Positions 22,595-33,638 of a DNA stretch of 64,000 nt are shown here, piece after piece. The position numbers were made by a program, and so were the translations under genes. A model generated the notes under the pieces. It searched no databases, was not told the DNA's origin, and was given only the letters and a program-made list of their open reading frames with translations. Within the stretch, counting starts at the first letter, position 1; every line of letters starts with the position of its first letter. Origin of the DNA: Anaeramoeba flamelloides (lineage: Eukaryota > Metamonada > Anaeramoebidae); contig JANTQA010000019.1 of NCBI GenBank assembly GCA_027625915.1, positions 1,121,001-1,185,000 of the forward strand, given 5' to 3'.

Positions 22595-24655
22595 ATGAAT
22601 AAAATTGTATGTATTGGATTACCAAAAAGCAGCCAAACAGCCCTGACTAAAAAATTAAAAAAAAAGAAATTTGATGTTAAAGTATTAAAAAAAGCCAAGC
22701 AAAAAGAATGTTTATGTGTGATTTGCAAAAAAAGTTTTGACAAAATAAAAGATCTTCGGACAATTTATCCAAACAGTAAATTAATTGTTTATTCAAGAAC
22801 TTCGAATAAAAAAGAACAAGAAAAAATACTCAAAAAAATTCAATCAAAATGTGATAAAATATCATTTAATCCCAAAGAAGTTGTCAAATATTGCTTGGCA
22901 AAACAAAATGAAAAACAAAAAAAAGAAACACTCAAATATTGCGTGGCAAAACAAAATGAAAAACAAAAAAAAGAAACACACAAAAAAAAAAACAAAGACA
23001 AAAAACAAGACAAGAAGGACAATAAAAAAAAAGATAAGAAAAAAGATACAAAAAAGGAAAAAGAAAAGGTGAAGAAAAAGAAAAAGGATGAAGAGAATCC
23101 AAAAAGCCAAGCTCAAAAGAAAGATAAAAAAAAAAAAAAGAAAAAAATTAAATATCAATTTCAACCACAAAAAGATCAAGGTAAGAATAAAGATCAAACC
23201 AAAAGTTCCAAAACAAGCACAGAAAGCGAAAGCAGGAAAGAAGAAAAGGGTGAAAAGAAAAACAAGAAAAAGAAAAACAAAAAGAAAAAGAAAAAGAATG
23301 AAGAGAAGCCAAAAAGCCAAGCTCAAAAGAAAGATAAAATCAAAAGTAAACATAAAGACAGCACGAGTGAAAATATGGAAAAAGAAAATGAAAAAACAAA
23401 CAAGAAGAAAAAAAAAAACAAGAAAAAAAATAAAGAAAATTCAAAAAAAAAAAAAAAAAAAAAAAGCCCAATTGTGTATTGGGTGACAAATAAGAATTAT
23501 ATTGACTTTATTCAACACTTTTCAAAATTTAATATCGAAATCATTCTTGATTCAAAACTGGAAAATTGCTTTTCAAGAATAAAAAAAAATGACTCGTCGA
23601 TCAAAATGATCATCCTCGACATGAGTACGATCCGTGATAAATCAATATTAAAAAAATTGGATAAAATCCCAATCAACATTGTAATTATTGACTACTTGGA
23701 TCAAAACTTTCGTAAGCAGCTGGAATTCTCATTAAGAAACCTTCCTGTAATTAAAGCCAAGAATTTGGAAAATATCGAAAGGATAATCCACAAATACTGT
23801 AACACAAAGACACCCCACGATTATGACAATTTGTTTACTTATGATCCAAACATATTTTTGACACATAAAGAAAAGTTTGTTACTGTTTGGTATGATGTTG
23901 ATCGAGGGAAAATAGAAAAGTTTTTACTCAAAATACGAGAAAGAAATATTTGTGTCCAGTATTTTAATAACCTCCAAGATACCTTAACGTTTGTCAGGAA
24001 ATATATGGGCAAAGTTAGTAGTATAATTACTTCGATCTACCCTATCGAAAACAATAATTTTGCCGAAAAAATAAATAAAATAAACCCCAAAATCGATCTA
24101 TTTGTTTTTTCTCTCAGGGCATCAAAGTCTCGAGAAATTACACAGCAATTAAAATTAAAAGGTGCAACTTTTATTGCACCAAACGACGAAAGTTTAATCA
24201 CAGCTATCGAGATCCTGCATAATTATTTAAATTTTATTAACTGTATCCCAAGATCAAATGGCCATCTAAGGCTATCTTTTAATAATGAAAATCTATCTTT
24301 ACAGAAGAAGAAGAAGAATGATAATAATATTGCAAAAAAATTAAGCACGGTTAAAAAATCAAGCCCAAACTCAGATGTAGACACAAGCAAAGATCTCAAC
24401 AAAAATAAAGATCACAATTCTGAGGTCTATTCTTTATCCTTTTCAGATACCGATCCCGGTATTTCATTGATAACTAGTTCCCATTCTAGTTCAAGATCTA
24501 GTTCTGGTTCAAGTTCTAGTTCCAATAACAAGGGAGAATCAATTCCTTATGGTAACAAAAAGCAAATTAGTCTTTCGAGTTCTAGTACTAATTCTAATAG
24601 TAATAGCAATTCTGATGCTAATTCGGTTTCTAGTTCGAGTTCTAAATCCGATTAA
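22595..24655 (+). CDS. Protein with three receiver-like segments, Lys-rich linker and Ser-rich tail
   Basis: 686 aa from the ATG at 22595 (MNKIVCIGLPKSSQTALTKK); codons before it are poly-Phe from a T run. Three segments have the alternating hydrophobic-strand/helix pattern of CheY-like receivers: about 3-105, 290-400 (PIVYWVTNKNYIDFIQHF, then KMIILDMST and INIVIIDYLDQ) and 425-545 (FVTVWYDVDRGKIEKFLLKI, then SIITSIYP and DLFVFSLRA). The second has an Asp after its third strand (IILDMST), the third does not, so phosphotransfer is doubtful. Between them lies a ~180-residue Lys/Glu region with short tandem repeats (YCLAKQNEKQKKET twice; PKSQAQKKD twice). The tail (~600-686) is Ser-rich with acidic residues. 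A scaffold or nuclear/nucleolar role is possible; fold assignment is inference. Confidence 0.75.
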   Translation: MNKIVCIGLPKSSQTALTKKLKKKKFDVKVLKKAKQKECLCVICKKSFDKIKDLRTIYPNSKLIVYSRTSNKKEQEKILKKIQSKCDKISFNPKEVVKYCLAKQNEKQKKETLKYCVAKQNEKQKKETHKKKNKDKKQDKKDNKKKDKKKDTKKEKEKVKKKKKDEENPKSQAQKKDKKKKKKKIKYQFQPQKDQGKNKDQTKSSKTSTESESRKEEKGEKKNKKKKNKKKKKKNEEKPKSQAQKKDKIKSKHKDSTSENMEKENEKTNKKKKKNKKKNKENSKKKKKKKSPIVYWVTNKNYIDFIQHFSKFNIEIILDSKLENCFSRIKKNDSSIKMIILDMSTIRDKSILKKLDKIPINIVIIDYLDQNFRKQLEFSLRNLPVIKAKNLENIERIIHKYCNTKTPHDYDNLFTYDPNIFLTHKEKFVTVWYDVDRGKIEKFLLKIRERNICVQYFNNLQDTLTFVRKYMGKVSSIITSIYPIENNNFAEKINKINPKIDLFVFSLRASKSREITQQLKLKGATFIAPNDESLITAIEILHNYLNFINCIPRSNGHLRLSFNNENLSLQKKKKNDNNIAKKLSTVKKSSPNSDVDTSKDLNKNKDHNSEVYSLSFSDTDPGISLITSSHSSSRSSSGSSSSSNNKGESIPYGNKKQISLSSSSTNSNSNSNSDANSVSSSSSKSD

Positions 24656-24834
24656 AACGAGAATCCACGATTAAATAAGAGATAATTTTCTTATGATAAT
24701 AAAATGAACTTCATAATTTATTTTTATTCACAATGCAAACTATTTAATTCTGAAAAATCAAAAAACAAATTAATATTTTAGGTATTAATAAACATTAGAA
24801 ATTTCTTAATAATATATTATAATATATACTATAT

Positions 24835-24872
24835 CTATGTATGTATGTATATATATATATATATATTTATAT
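24835..24872. repeat. (TATG)n/(TA)n microsatellite beside a family A MITE
   Basis: ATGT tetranucleotides pass into TA dinucleotides and end exactly at the left edge of the next palindromic element. Confidence 0.85.
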
Positions 24873-24873
24873 A

Positions 24874-25069
24874 AGCCAGCTCCACTTTTAAGACACAAAA
24901 TCTTGTGGAAATTTAAGAAACAAAAAAAAAACTAAAATTAAGGCACTTTTTTTGGAATTTTTTTTTAACACAAATTATTTTATTAGAATTTGAATTTTGT
25001 GCCGTAATTTGAGATTTTTATTGTGCCTTAAATTTCGTTAAAAGTTTGTGTCTTAAAAGTGGAGCTGGC
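24874..25069. mobile_element. Family A palindromic MITE, copy 3
   Basis: About 196 bp; AGCCAGCTCCACTTTTAAG left, CTTAAAAGTGGAGCTGGC right, with GCCTTAAATTTCGTTAAAA inside. TA dinucleotides flank it, although the left edge merges with a TA microsatellite. Confidence 0.8.
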
Positions 25070-26727
25070 TATACTATAACCAAAAAAAAAAAATAATAAT
25101 AATTCAATGTAAACAATTTTAATTAGGTTTCTATAAATAAAATTTAATAAAATTTTGTTTCATTCAACAGTTTTTTAATGGAATCTTATAATAAACAAAT
25201 TTTTTTATTTAAATTTTGGATTTTATAAAGTTCTTGAAAAAATACATTTTTTAAAAAAGTTAAATTTACAATAAAATTACATTGGAAAAAAATAATTAAG
25301 TGTAATATAAATTTTAAAATTAAAATTTTTGAATCAAAGTCTAATGAAAGTACAAAAAAATACAAAAAAAGATTATAAAAAACTATTTTAAATTTACTGT
25401 TTTTGTAGTTTCATTCTTATTTTATTAATACAATCTTGCCAAAATTGTAGAAAATTAAAAATCGGTACTATATCCATAGAAAATTTATCATCAACACATC
25501 CCATAATAATATCACAAATTCTCTTAAAAGAGAAAAAGTATCTTCAAAAAAAAAAAAATTATTTTTTCGTTAATTTTTGTCAAAATATTCAAATACAAAC
25601 CCATTGAGAAAAAAAAACAAGATATATATCTATATATATATATATATTAAAAAGGTTTTAAAAAATCAAGCAAAAATAAAAAATTACAAATTTATTGCAA
25701 TAGGTTTTACAATTAAATAGAAAACTACACAAAAAATGGATTTTTTTAAAAATTAAAATAATATTTTATGGAAATTAAAACATATTTTTGGCAATTTTTA
25801 AAAAAATAAAAATATCAATTGCTCTTTAGAATAATTCACATCATATGAAAAAAATGAAAAGGTATTCTTTCTGAATAAATCACAAGATGAAAATATTAAT
25901 GAATTAATTTTAAACCAAGAAAGTTTGTAAATAAATTTATTTATTAATAATACTCCAATCTAGGCGTTTCACTTAACTTTATGGAATGAAAATTGAGTAT
26001 AAGGGCAAATGGTGTACAAATTACTTTTCTCGGAAAAAAGTAAGAAAGGGGATAAAAGATGTTTATATTGTAATTTTAAATGGATTTTCAACAAAATTTA
26101 AAACAATTATGAATAAATATTCTATATTTCTATTTAATCTATTCGACATTTGTTTATTATATCATTAATTAATCTGAAAATAAAACAAAAACATGGAAAT
26201 AATATTTTATATGGTATTTTTTTGTGTATAGTGTATTATATTTTTGTCTTTAAAGTGTCTAAAAGTGCATGAAATTGAATATTGGCAAGATTTTCAAAAG
26301 AATAATGATACAAATCAAAAGAATAAATAAATAAATAAATGTGTATGGTTGATGATATTAAATATTTTTATTGTGTTAATCTTTTATCCCATCACACCTG
26401 TAAAAAATGAATCTTGTAATAAATAGAGTTTTTACAATTATATAGATAAATAAAGAGTTCCATACATTTATCCAAATTTTGGTAAGAGTAAAAATGGGAA
26501 TTATTTATTTTTTATGCTTGAATGGGTTTTCAATATAAAATCTTGTGATGAACATCAATTCTTGGTTCGAAAAATGATTGTTTTTTCAAAATTGAAAGAT
26601 TTGTTTTCACCAAACTGTTTTTTGATTAAAATTATTATTAGTCTATTAAGATAATCAGATATTATATTTACTATTTCCAAAATTTGGATTAAATGAATGG
26701 AACTCTTTTTTTATCTCTAAAATTGTA

Positions 26728-26924
26728 CAGTCAGTTTCACTTTTAAGGCATAAACTTTCAACGAAATTTAAGGCACAAGCAAAATCTCAAATTAAAGCAC
26801 AAAATTCAAATTCTAGTAAAAATAAATTGTAAAAAATAAAATTCCAAATTTTGTGCTTTAATTTGAGATTTTTTTGTGCCTTAAATTTCGTTGAAAGTTT
26901 GTGCCTTAAAAGTGAAACTGACTG
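26728..26924. mobile_element. Family A palindromic MITE, copy 4
   Basis: 197 bp, CAGTCAGTTTCACTTTTAAG and exact inverse at the right, TA at 26726-26727 and 26925-26926. Nearly perfect hairpin with a short loop around 26820-26840. Confidence 0.88.
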
Positions 26925-28281
26925 TAAAAAATCTATTTTTATGCAAAATTCGTAAGTATTCTTTTGCACAATTCTTTATTTTAATAGAAACTCCTTAATT
27001 GGGGGATATTCCGTAATTGTGTTTTAGTGATATTTCTTGTATCCATATTTTTAGAAAAAAAAATACTTATTTGCATCATTACACAAATTATAAAAATAAT
27101 ATTTTGTATAATTATATAATGGGGAAAAATTACAGTTCGTTTTAAAGTGGGAAATGATAAATATTAAACAGGTATTCATGTAAATGATTGTATTTCATGT
27201 TCTTTATCGTTATTATAACATGATTATTTCAAATATACAAGTTAAAAATAATCTATTTTAATAAATAAATTCAATTATTCCAATTAAAAATTTTCAAAAA
27301 TCGAAGATCCAATTAAAATTCATTTTGAAATTAAAAATATGTTTTAAAATACTGTGTTATATATAGTTTTACATTCAAAATATATAAAAATTTAATTGTA
27401 TTTCAGATATTATATAAAAAAATGTTCAATAATAAAATTAAAGTTTAGAGTTTGATTGTGAAAATTTTGTATTTTTCTTTTGTTTCTCTAAGGAAAAAAA
27501 AACTTAGCAATAAATATTTTTTCAGTTTTAATTTAAGAAAAAATATTTCAAAAATTTAATATTTTACTTTTTTACAGATTTTGTTAAAGAAAACTTAACA
27601 ATTATTATCTAAATCAGAGTTTATGGGTTTTGTATGAATAGATAATAATAAACTTTTCTTTTTTTATCTTTTCGTGAAAATAGCCATTTAAAAAAAGGAT
27701 ATTTAATTTTGAAAGTTGAATAAATGAATATATTTTCTATAAAAGAATAAAATCACTAACAAACGTCGAGATATTTTTTTCTTCCTTGAGTTTTAGGTCT
27801 TCTATATGGATACTTCAGAGATACCACAAATAATATTTTTTAATTTTATTTAAGTCCATAGGCTATTTTATCCAAAAGATTAAAATTGATTATTTTCTTT
27901 TCTTTATTTTATGTACTTAAGTTCTTGAAAATATTCATAAATTTTTGTTAAAAAACAGTTTTCCAAATACACAATCCTAAAAAAAAACCTTTTTTTCACA
28001 AATAAATTTGTATAATTGCTATTTTTACATTTTTTAATAACTTCAATTATAATAAACACTATTGATTAATAAAAGGCCTTTGATCAAAAAATATTTTTAA
28101 TATATTTTACAATTTAAGTTGGAGAATCCAATTTTCCAGGTTCTATGAACATTTTTTTCAATTTAATAATAAACAATTAGAAAAAATCTTTGTTCTAGTC
28201 AAGAGGTCATTTTATTTTATTTTTAATAGTATTTTAAATCTGGTAAATATCTTTCTAATGTGGAATCAATTATTTTGACTA

Positions 28282-28478
28282 CAGTCAGTTTCACTTTTAA
28301 GGCACAAACTATCAACGAAATTTAAGGCACAAAAAAATCTCAAATTAAGGCACAAAATTCAAATTCTAGTAAAAATAAATTGTAAAAAAAAAAAATTCCA
28401 AATTTTGTGCCTTAATTTGAGATTTTTTTGTGCCTTAAATTTCGTTGATAGTTTGTGCCTTAAAAGTGAAACTGACTG
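28282..28478. mobile_element. Family A palindromic MITE, copy 5
   Basis: 197 bp, the best-preserved copy: CAGTCAGTTTCACTTTTAAG to its inverse, TA on each side. The interior arms, including the variant ACTATCAACG/CGTTGATAGT, match each other, so a change in one arm is present in both. Confidence 0.9.
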
Positions 28479-28534
28479 TATTAAATAAAAATGTATTTTT
28501 TTAAATTGGAAAAAATATTATTTCTTTGATTTTT

Positions 28535-29015
28535 CGTTGGATTTTTTTTAATTTTTGTAATAAATCAGAAAATTTTATTAATTTTTCGGTTTATTCCAAA
28601 AAGTAAAAAAAAAAAAATGCCGTTAGCTTTTCTTGAGTTTTCTGCTTATTTGTAAAATCACCATCTATTAAGTTTTCTTGGGTTTTCTATTTATTTGGAA
28701 AATCTATGAACTTTCCATTAGTTTTTTTTTTATTTTTTGAAATAAAATAGAAAACATAAAAAAAACCTCCAACATTTAACTAATAAAACAAAAAACATCA
28801 AGAAAACTACCGGTAGGTTTTTTTTACTTTTAGAAATTAAAAGAAATTTCCAAAATTTTCTTTTTATTTCTAAATTTTAAAAAAAGCTATTAGCTTTTCC
28901 AGAATTTAAAAGAATTAAATAAAATCTGTGATTTTACTCTATTTTTTTGAATTTTGGGAAAACTAGGAACTCTATGGCACTCGACGGCACTTGGTGGCAC
29001 TCGACGGAGACTTTC
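28535..29015. mobile_element. Family K repeat, copy 1 (nested palindromes)
   Basis: A chain of short inverted modules (GTTAGCTTTTCTTGAGTTTT and GAAAACTCAAGA-type arms) beginning CGTTGGATTTTTTTTAATTT. It ends in three tandem GGCACTCGACGG-like units at about 28977-29008. The same modules, reversed, make up 58412-59206. Confidence 0.55.
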
Positions 29016-29955
29016 AATATTTATCATCAGTTATTTTTTTTTCATATTTGAGTTTTTTTAGATGATAAGAGTGTTTTCAAAACTATTAGTTATTATCTCT
29101 TTAAAAAATATCATAAAGTTGAGTTTAACAAAAATTCATTGTCGCATCCATTTAAAATTTTTTACCCCAAAATAGACCTTTTTTTCTAGACTAGAGATTT
29201 TTAAAAATAGTCATACTATTAACAACAATAAATACAAGTCCAAAATTTTTTAAGAACTGTAATATTGATTATTTTTTCAATAAAGTCGATTAACAAGGTT
29301 CAAATGATAATTAATGTTGTAATTTTGTCTATTTTTTTTTTTTTTTTTCATTTTAATTTTTTCATACTAGTGTAATGCCGATATTTTTTTTTATTTTGTT
29401 CTAATCCAACATGTAATTCACTTTACCATAGTAAACCTAATGTAGAACCAATTTTGAACTTAAACTCCTTGATTTTCTGAGAAGATTGAAAAATATGTTA
29501 TGGATTTGTTTATAAATTTTTCCGAATTTTTCAATTTAAATGAATTTTTTTTTTATTTTTCAAGAATAAACTTTCTTCTCAAAAAAATGCCTTTATTTAT
29601 TGAGAAAAAAATTTGATTTGATACTTCATTTTTAGATTTTTTTTTAAATTTGAACTTTAATAAACCAAGATCGCTTATACAATGTTATATTGTCCCTTTT
29701 TTAATCATTTAATGTTTAAGATATTCTAAGAAAACAAAATAAGGATTTATATTTTTAACTATTGATTGTTCCAAGTATACAAAAAAATTTTTTACAACAG
29801 GGCCGTCAACAACTACTTACCACAAAGTTGCAATTTTGATTAATCTTGATTTGTGGTTAATTCTGAAATTTTAAGCGGTTAGTAATATAAAATTACTAAT
29901 AATTTACTTGATTGAAAAATTAATTGAATAAATATCTTCTTATTTTTATTTATGT

Positions 29956-29977
29956 GGGGGGGGGGGGGGGGGGGGGG
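29956..29977 (+). repeat. Poly(G) run of 22 nt
   Basis: 22 uninterrupted G followed by TTAGTTAGTTA. It is unique in a window where G runs longer than six are otherwise almost absent. Confidence 0.9.
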
Positions 29978-30061
29978 TTAGTTAGTTATTTTTGAGAGTG
30001 GAACAATATAAAAAAAAATACAAAAAAATCATCAAAAAGAACTTGTCTTTAAAAAAATAAT

Positions 30062-30244
30062 TTATTCTCGTTTCGGTATAAAAAGATCATTCACACCTTC
30101 TTCAAAACGAAAGGGTATAATTTGTGGAATATCTGAAGGGTCTATTCAGAACACCCACATCTTAAGAATTGCTTTACTTGTAGATCTATTGTAAAGAATA
30201 AGAAAATTATCCCTGAAATTGAAGTATTCCCAATAAAAAGTGGG
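30062..30244 (-). pseudogene. Decayed host-gene fragment, possibly a PTEN/tensin C2-like end
   Basis: A 61-codon frame with one internal TGA. It reads PTFYWEYFNFRDNFLILYNR, then KAILKMWVF, stop, IDPSDIPQIIPFRFEEGVND and LFIPKRE before a TAA. Its composition differs sharply from the flanks. The strand pattern with MWVF resembles the end of a PTEN-type C2 domain, but this is a weak visual match. No upstream exon found. Confidence 0.35.
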
Positions 30245-30656
30245 TCATATTTTTTTTTACATTTCATAAAAAATCATCTTTGTTAGTGGATCTATTTGTT
30301 TGTTTTGCAATAATCAATTAAGTTAAATATTAATACTGATCGGATCTATTACTATGGCCTTTATTTCAAAAATATTTCCTTGATTGAAATATTTCCAAAA
30401 AAGGAAAAACAAAAATTATATTTTTCATGTAGAAAACAACACAGAACCAATTTCAATAATAAACTGGAAATATGACAAGGCTAAATATATTTTTTAAAAT
30501 GACAAAATGTGGTTAAATGCTTTCAATTCTATTTGAAAATTTTTTAATATTAAAGAAATTATGAAAAGAATTGTTTGGATTAAAAAGAACATAATAAATA
30601 GAAATTTTTAACCACAAAAATTATCAGATCAAATAGCTATCAGAAAATTTAATATA

Positions 30657-31305
30657 CTGTAATTTTCCAATTAACATATTAAAATTTTTATTTCAATTTC
30701 CCAAATGAATATTATTTATTACTCTTACAATCAAATTGACAGTGTGAAAATTTTTTATTAGAGTTCAATAAAGGTAGTGTAATTAATTTTCTAAACCTAC
30801 AGTCAATCCAAAGCTACCGTGAATTTTTTTCAGTATAAAATTTTCACTGTTGATCTAAATTTTTAAAAAGTTCAATATGGGAATAATAAAGCTCATATTG
30901 AAAAAAAAAATTGCTAAATGAGTCAATATTCACGAATTTTATCTGAATTTCAAAAAATAAATTTTCAGTACCCAAAATGACTATAAATATCAAAATTCGT
31001 TGAGGAACCACATAAAATATCCTCTAAAAAATGAATTTATTTTTCCATCACATTAGAAAAATATTTTTCATATCAACTCATTAATGGATAAAGATTCCCA
31101 ATATAAGCTTTCTTATTCTTATATTCTTAGATTTAAAAATCTATATCAACATCAAAATTTGATATTGAAAAAATTTCAGGGTAGCCTTGGAACAGCTGTA
31201 TGATTTCAAATGGATTAGAAAAAATATTTTTGTAACAAATAATTCATAAATATCCACAAAAGTGAACTAAAAATTACCATATTTTAATTGGAAAATAATG
31301 GTATT
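30657..31305. mobile_element. Family C element, longer copy 2
   Basis: About 650 bp with inverted ends CTGTAATTTTCCAATTAACA and TTTAATTGGAAAATAATGGT. Ends match the 255-bp copies; the middle is longer. No ORF. Confidence 0.55.
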
Positions 31306-31353
31306 CAGAAATTCCATTAAATGTTTTCAATTTTTTTATTCAATTTCCTTTTA

Positions 31354-31811
31354 CTGTTGAGAGAAAAATGTTGGACACAGAAAAATGGTTGAACACCATT
31401 TTAAATAGTGAACATTGCTGAAAATGGTTTTTAATTTCAATCGTTTGTGAAATAACTAAAGAAAATAACAATAATCTACTTATCAGAAAAGCGTTTAATG
31501 TAATTCTACTTTTTTCAAAACCTTATCTCTTATAATCTAAACAACTTTAAAAATTACCATTTTCAGAATTAATAGTAAGCTTTACTACAATTTGGATTTT
31601 TGTTAAAATAGCATGATCTAATATAGTTATCAACCATTCAAATGAGTTTTCTATACAAACCACAGATTAATGAACTTGTAACACCTTTAAACCTGTATTT
31701 ATATAAAAGTCGTCTTGTTATCAATAGGATTTGATTTTCAAATTTACTAATGTTCAAAATTAACAATGGTGTCCAACTATTTTTCTGTGTCCAACATTTT
31801 TCTCTCAACCG
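31354..31811. mobile_element. Family D MITE with ~55-bp inverted repeats
   Basis: 458 bp. The left end starts CTGTTGAGAGAAAAATGTTG. The right end is the inverse, CAACATTTTTCTCTCAACCG. Inner arms continue GACACAGAAAAATnGTTGnACACCATT. TTA lies on each side. Only one copy in the window. Confidence 0.75.
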
Positions 31812-31814
31812 TTA

Positions 31815-32074
31815 CTATAATTTTCGAAATAAAAAATGAAAATTTTAAGTTCACTTTCGAAATATTTTTCTGGTTTATTAGTGGAAAGAAAATTCTAAAA
31901 TCTTTACAACTAATTCGTTTTGAAATGATATTTTTAGATAATAATATAAACTTCCTTAGTTAACTCTAAAATAAAATTTTTTCTTCTGTAAATTTGATTG
32001 TAAGTGTCATAAATAATATTCATTTTGGAAATTGAAATAAAAATTTTCCATTTATTGATTGGTAAATAACAAGA
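31815..32074. mobile_element. Family C MITE, copy 3, abutting family D
   Basis: About 260 bp, collinear with 6464-6718: starts CTATAATTTTCGAAATAAAA, ends TTGGTAAATAACAAG. It begins 3 bp after the family D element ends, so one inserted at the edge of the other. Confidence 0.6.
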
Positions 32075-33638
32075 TTCAAATGTAATTACAAAGTTTTGAA
32101 AGTACGAATTTTATACATTTAAATCCAAACCTACATGGTAAAAAAGATGATTTCTCCAGATTTTCTTTGATATGAACTGTTTTGGGGATTGAAACAGAAA
32201 TTTTATCAAAAGGAAATCTAAATATAAATTTTTCGATATTTTTAGGATTTCGGCAGTATTTTCTTTGTGTAAGATCACATTAACAAACAAATTGAATTTT
32301 TAACAAGAACTAGTAAATGGTTTTTAATGATTTTGTATAATTAAATAGTTTAATGACAAATCTATTAAAAATAAATTTACCCCTATTGTTTTGGTAATTT
32401 CTTTAACAAAGAATCACTATTCTAATTTGTTAACAAGACAAAAGTTAGTGTCTCCGTCCAGATATTAAATTAAAATAATACAAGATTGCTGATCAAGAGA
32501 AAATAATCGTCACTTTTAATCCTCTAAAAAATCAACATTCTTAATAAAATATGTTTTTGAAAAATTAACTTATTTCCTCGTTGTTTAAAATATCTGTGAC
32601 AGGCAAAAAGTATAATCAATTGCTTCATAATTTAAAACTACATTCAAATTGAAAAATACTTGTTCACATCGAATGGAATTTTAAAAATATATTTCGAAAT
32701 AATCTTATCTTTAGAAAAATTTGAAAAGAACAACAAAATAAAAGCCTTTTTCACAACTCGGGCCATATAAGGTTACTGAAATTGTGTAAAATATTGATAA
32801 AATGTTAGAAATAATTTTTGAAAAATTAAATTACTCACTTTTTGGAACTTGCTCAAATATTTTGTTGTAAAAACAATTATTTTTTTAGTTGATTAAAAAA
32901 TGAAATATAACACTTTTCAATCTGGTAATCAATTTTAAAGAATTAAGGGTGTATTATAAATAACGAAATTTTTAAACAGAAAAATTTTAATTACTAATCT
33001 TTTATGAATAGTTTTTTTGTATAAACTGTTCTTTCGATTTAGTGATAACAACAAATGTGATCAAAATTGTGAGATCAATAAATTTGCTCATTTAGATTTG
33101 TAAAAAAAATTACTGAATACAAAAACAGTTTTCAAAAAAGAATAGGAAAATCCAAAAACGTGATTTTGTTACAATCTTTTTTTAACCGAAATTTAGATCT
33201 TAAAATTAAGTAGAAATAACTCAACACTTCAAATATTTGAAATTTAGTTTTGCTAATGTTGTAAAAAACGAAAAATTAATCACAATCTCTAAATTTTAAG
33301 TAAATAGTTGTTTTTTTGAGAACCAGTCACACTTTTTCACTAATTTTAATTAAACCCCCTCTACCGGATTGAAAATAGCATGGTTTATAAATTAATATGT
33401 TTTATTTGAGAAAAACAAAAAAGAACTCAGTTGAAAATTCATTTTTTTTAAAACGGAACAAAATAAATTATTCATTAAACAACTTTTCTTCACTTTATTT
33501 AAGCGTTTAGTAAAGTGAGAGTTTTTTCAAACCAAAATCTCCAAACAACAACTCTTGGTTTTAAACTGATCAAATATTAAAAAAATTTACAAATCCAATT
33601 TTCGTCAAATCCTGAACTTAAAATCCAACAAAAACACA

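Larger units (their letters stand above)
24656..33638. other. 9-kb gene-free, repeat-dense spacer
   Basis: No intact gene seen. It holds family A copies 3, 4 and 5, the long family K copy (28535-29015), the G22 run, a decayed coding fragment at 30062-30244 and a cluster of family C and D MITEs at 30657-32074. Stretches such as 27000-28250, 29020-29940 and 32080-33600 show only AT-rich sequence. Confidence 0.6.

Noticed and set aside
22862-23486. Long open frames on both strands over the Lys-rich part of the receiver-like gene
   Set aside because: AAA/AAG/GAA repeats keep several frames open. The frames translate to poly-Lys/Arg or poly-Phe and end where the repeat ends.
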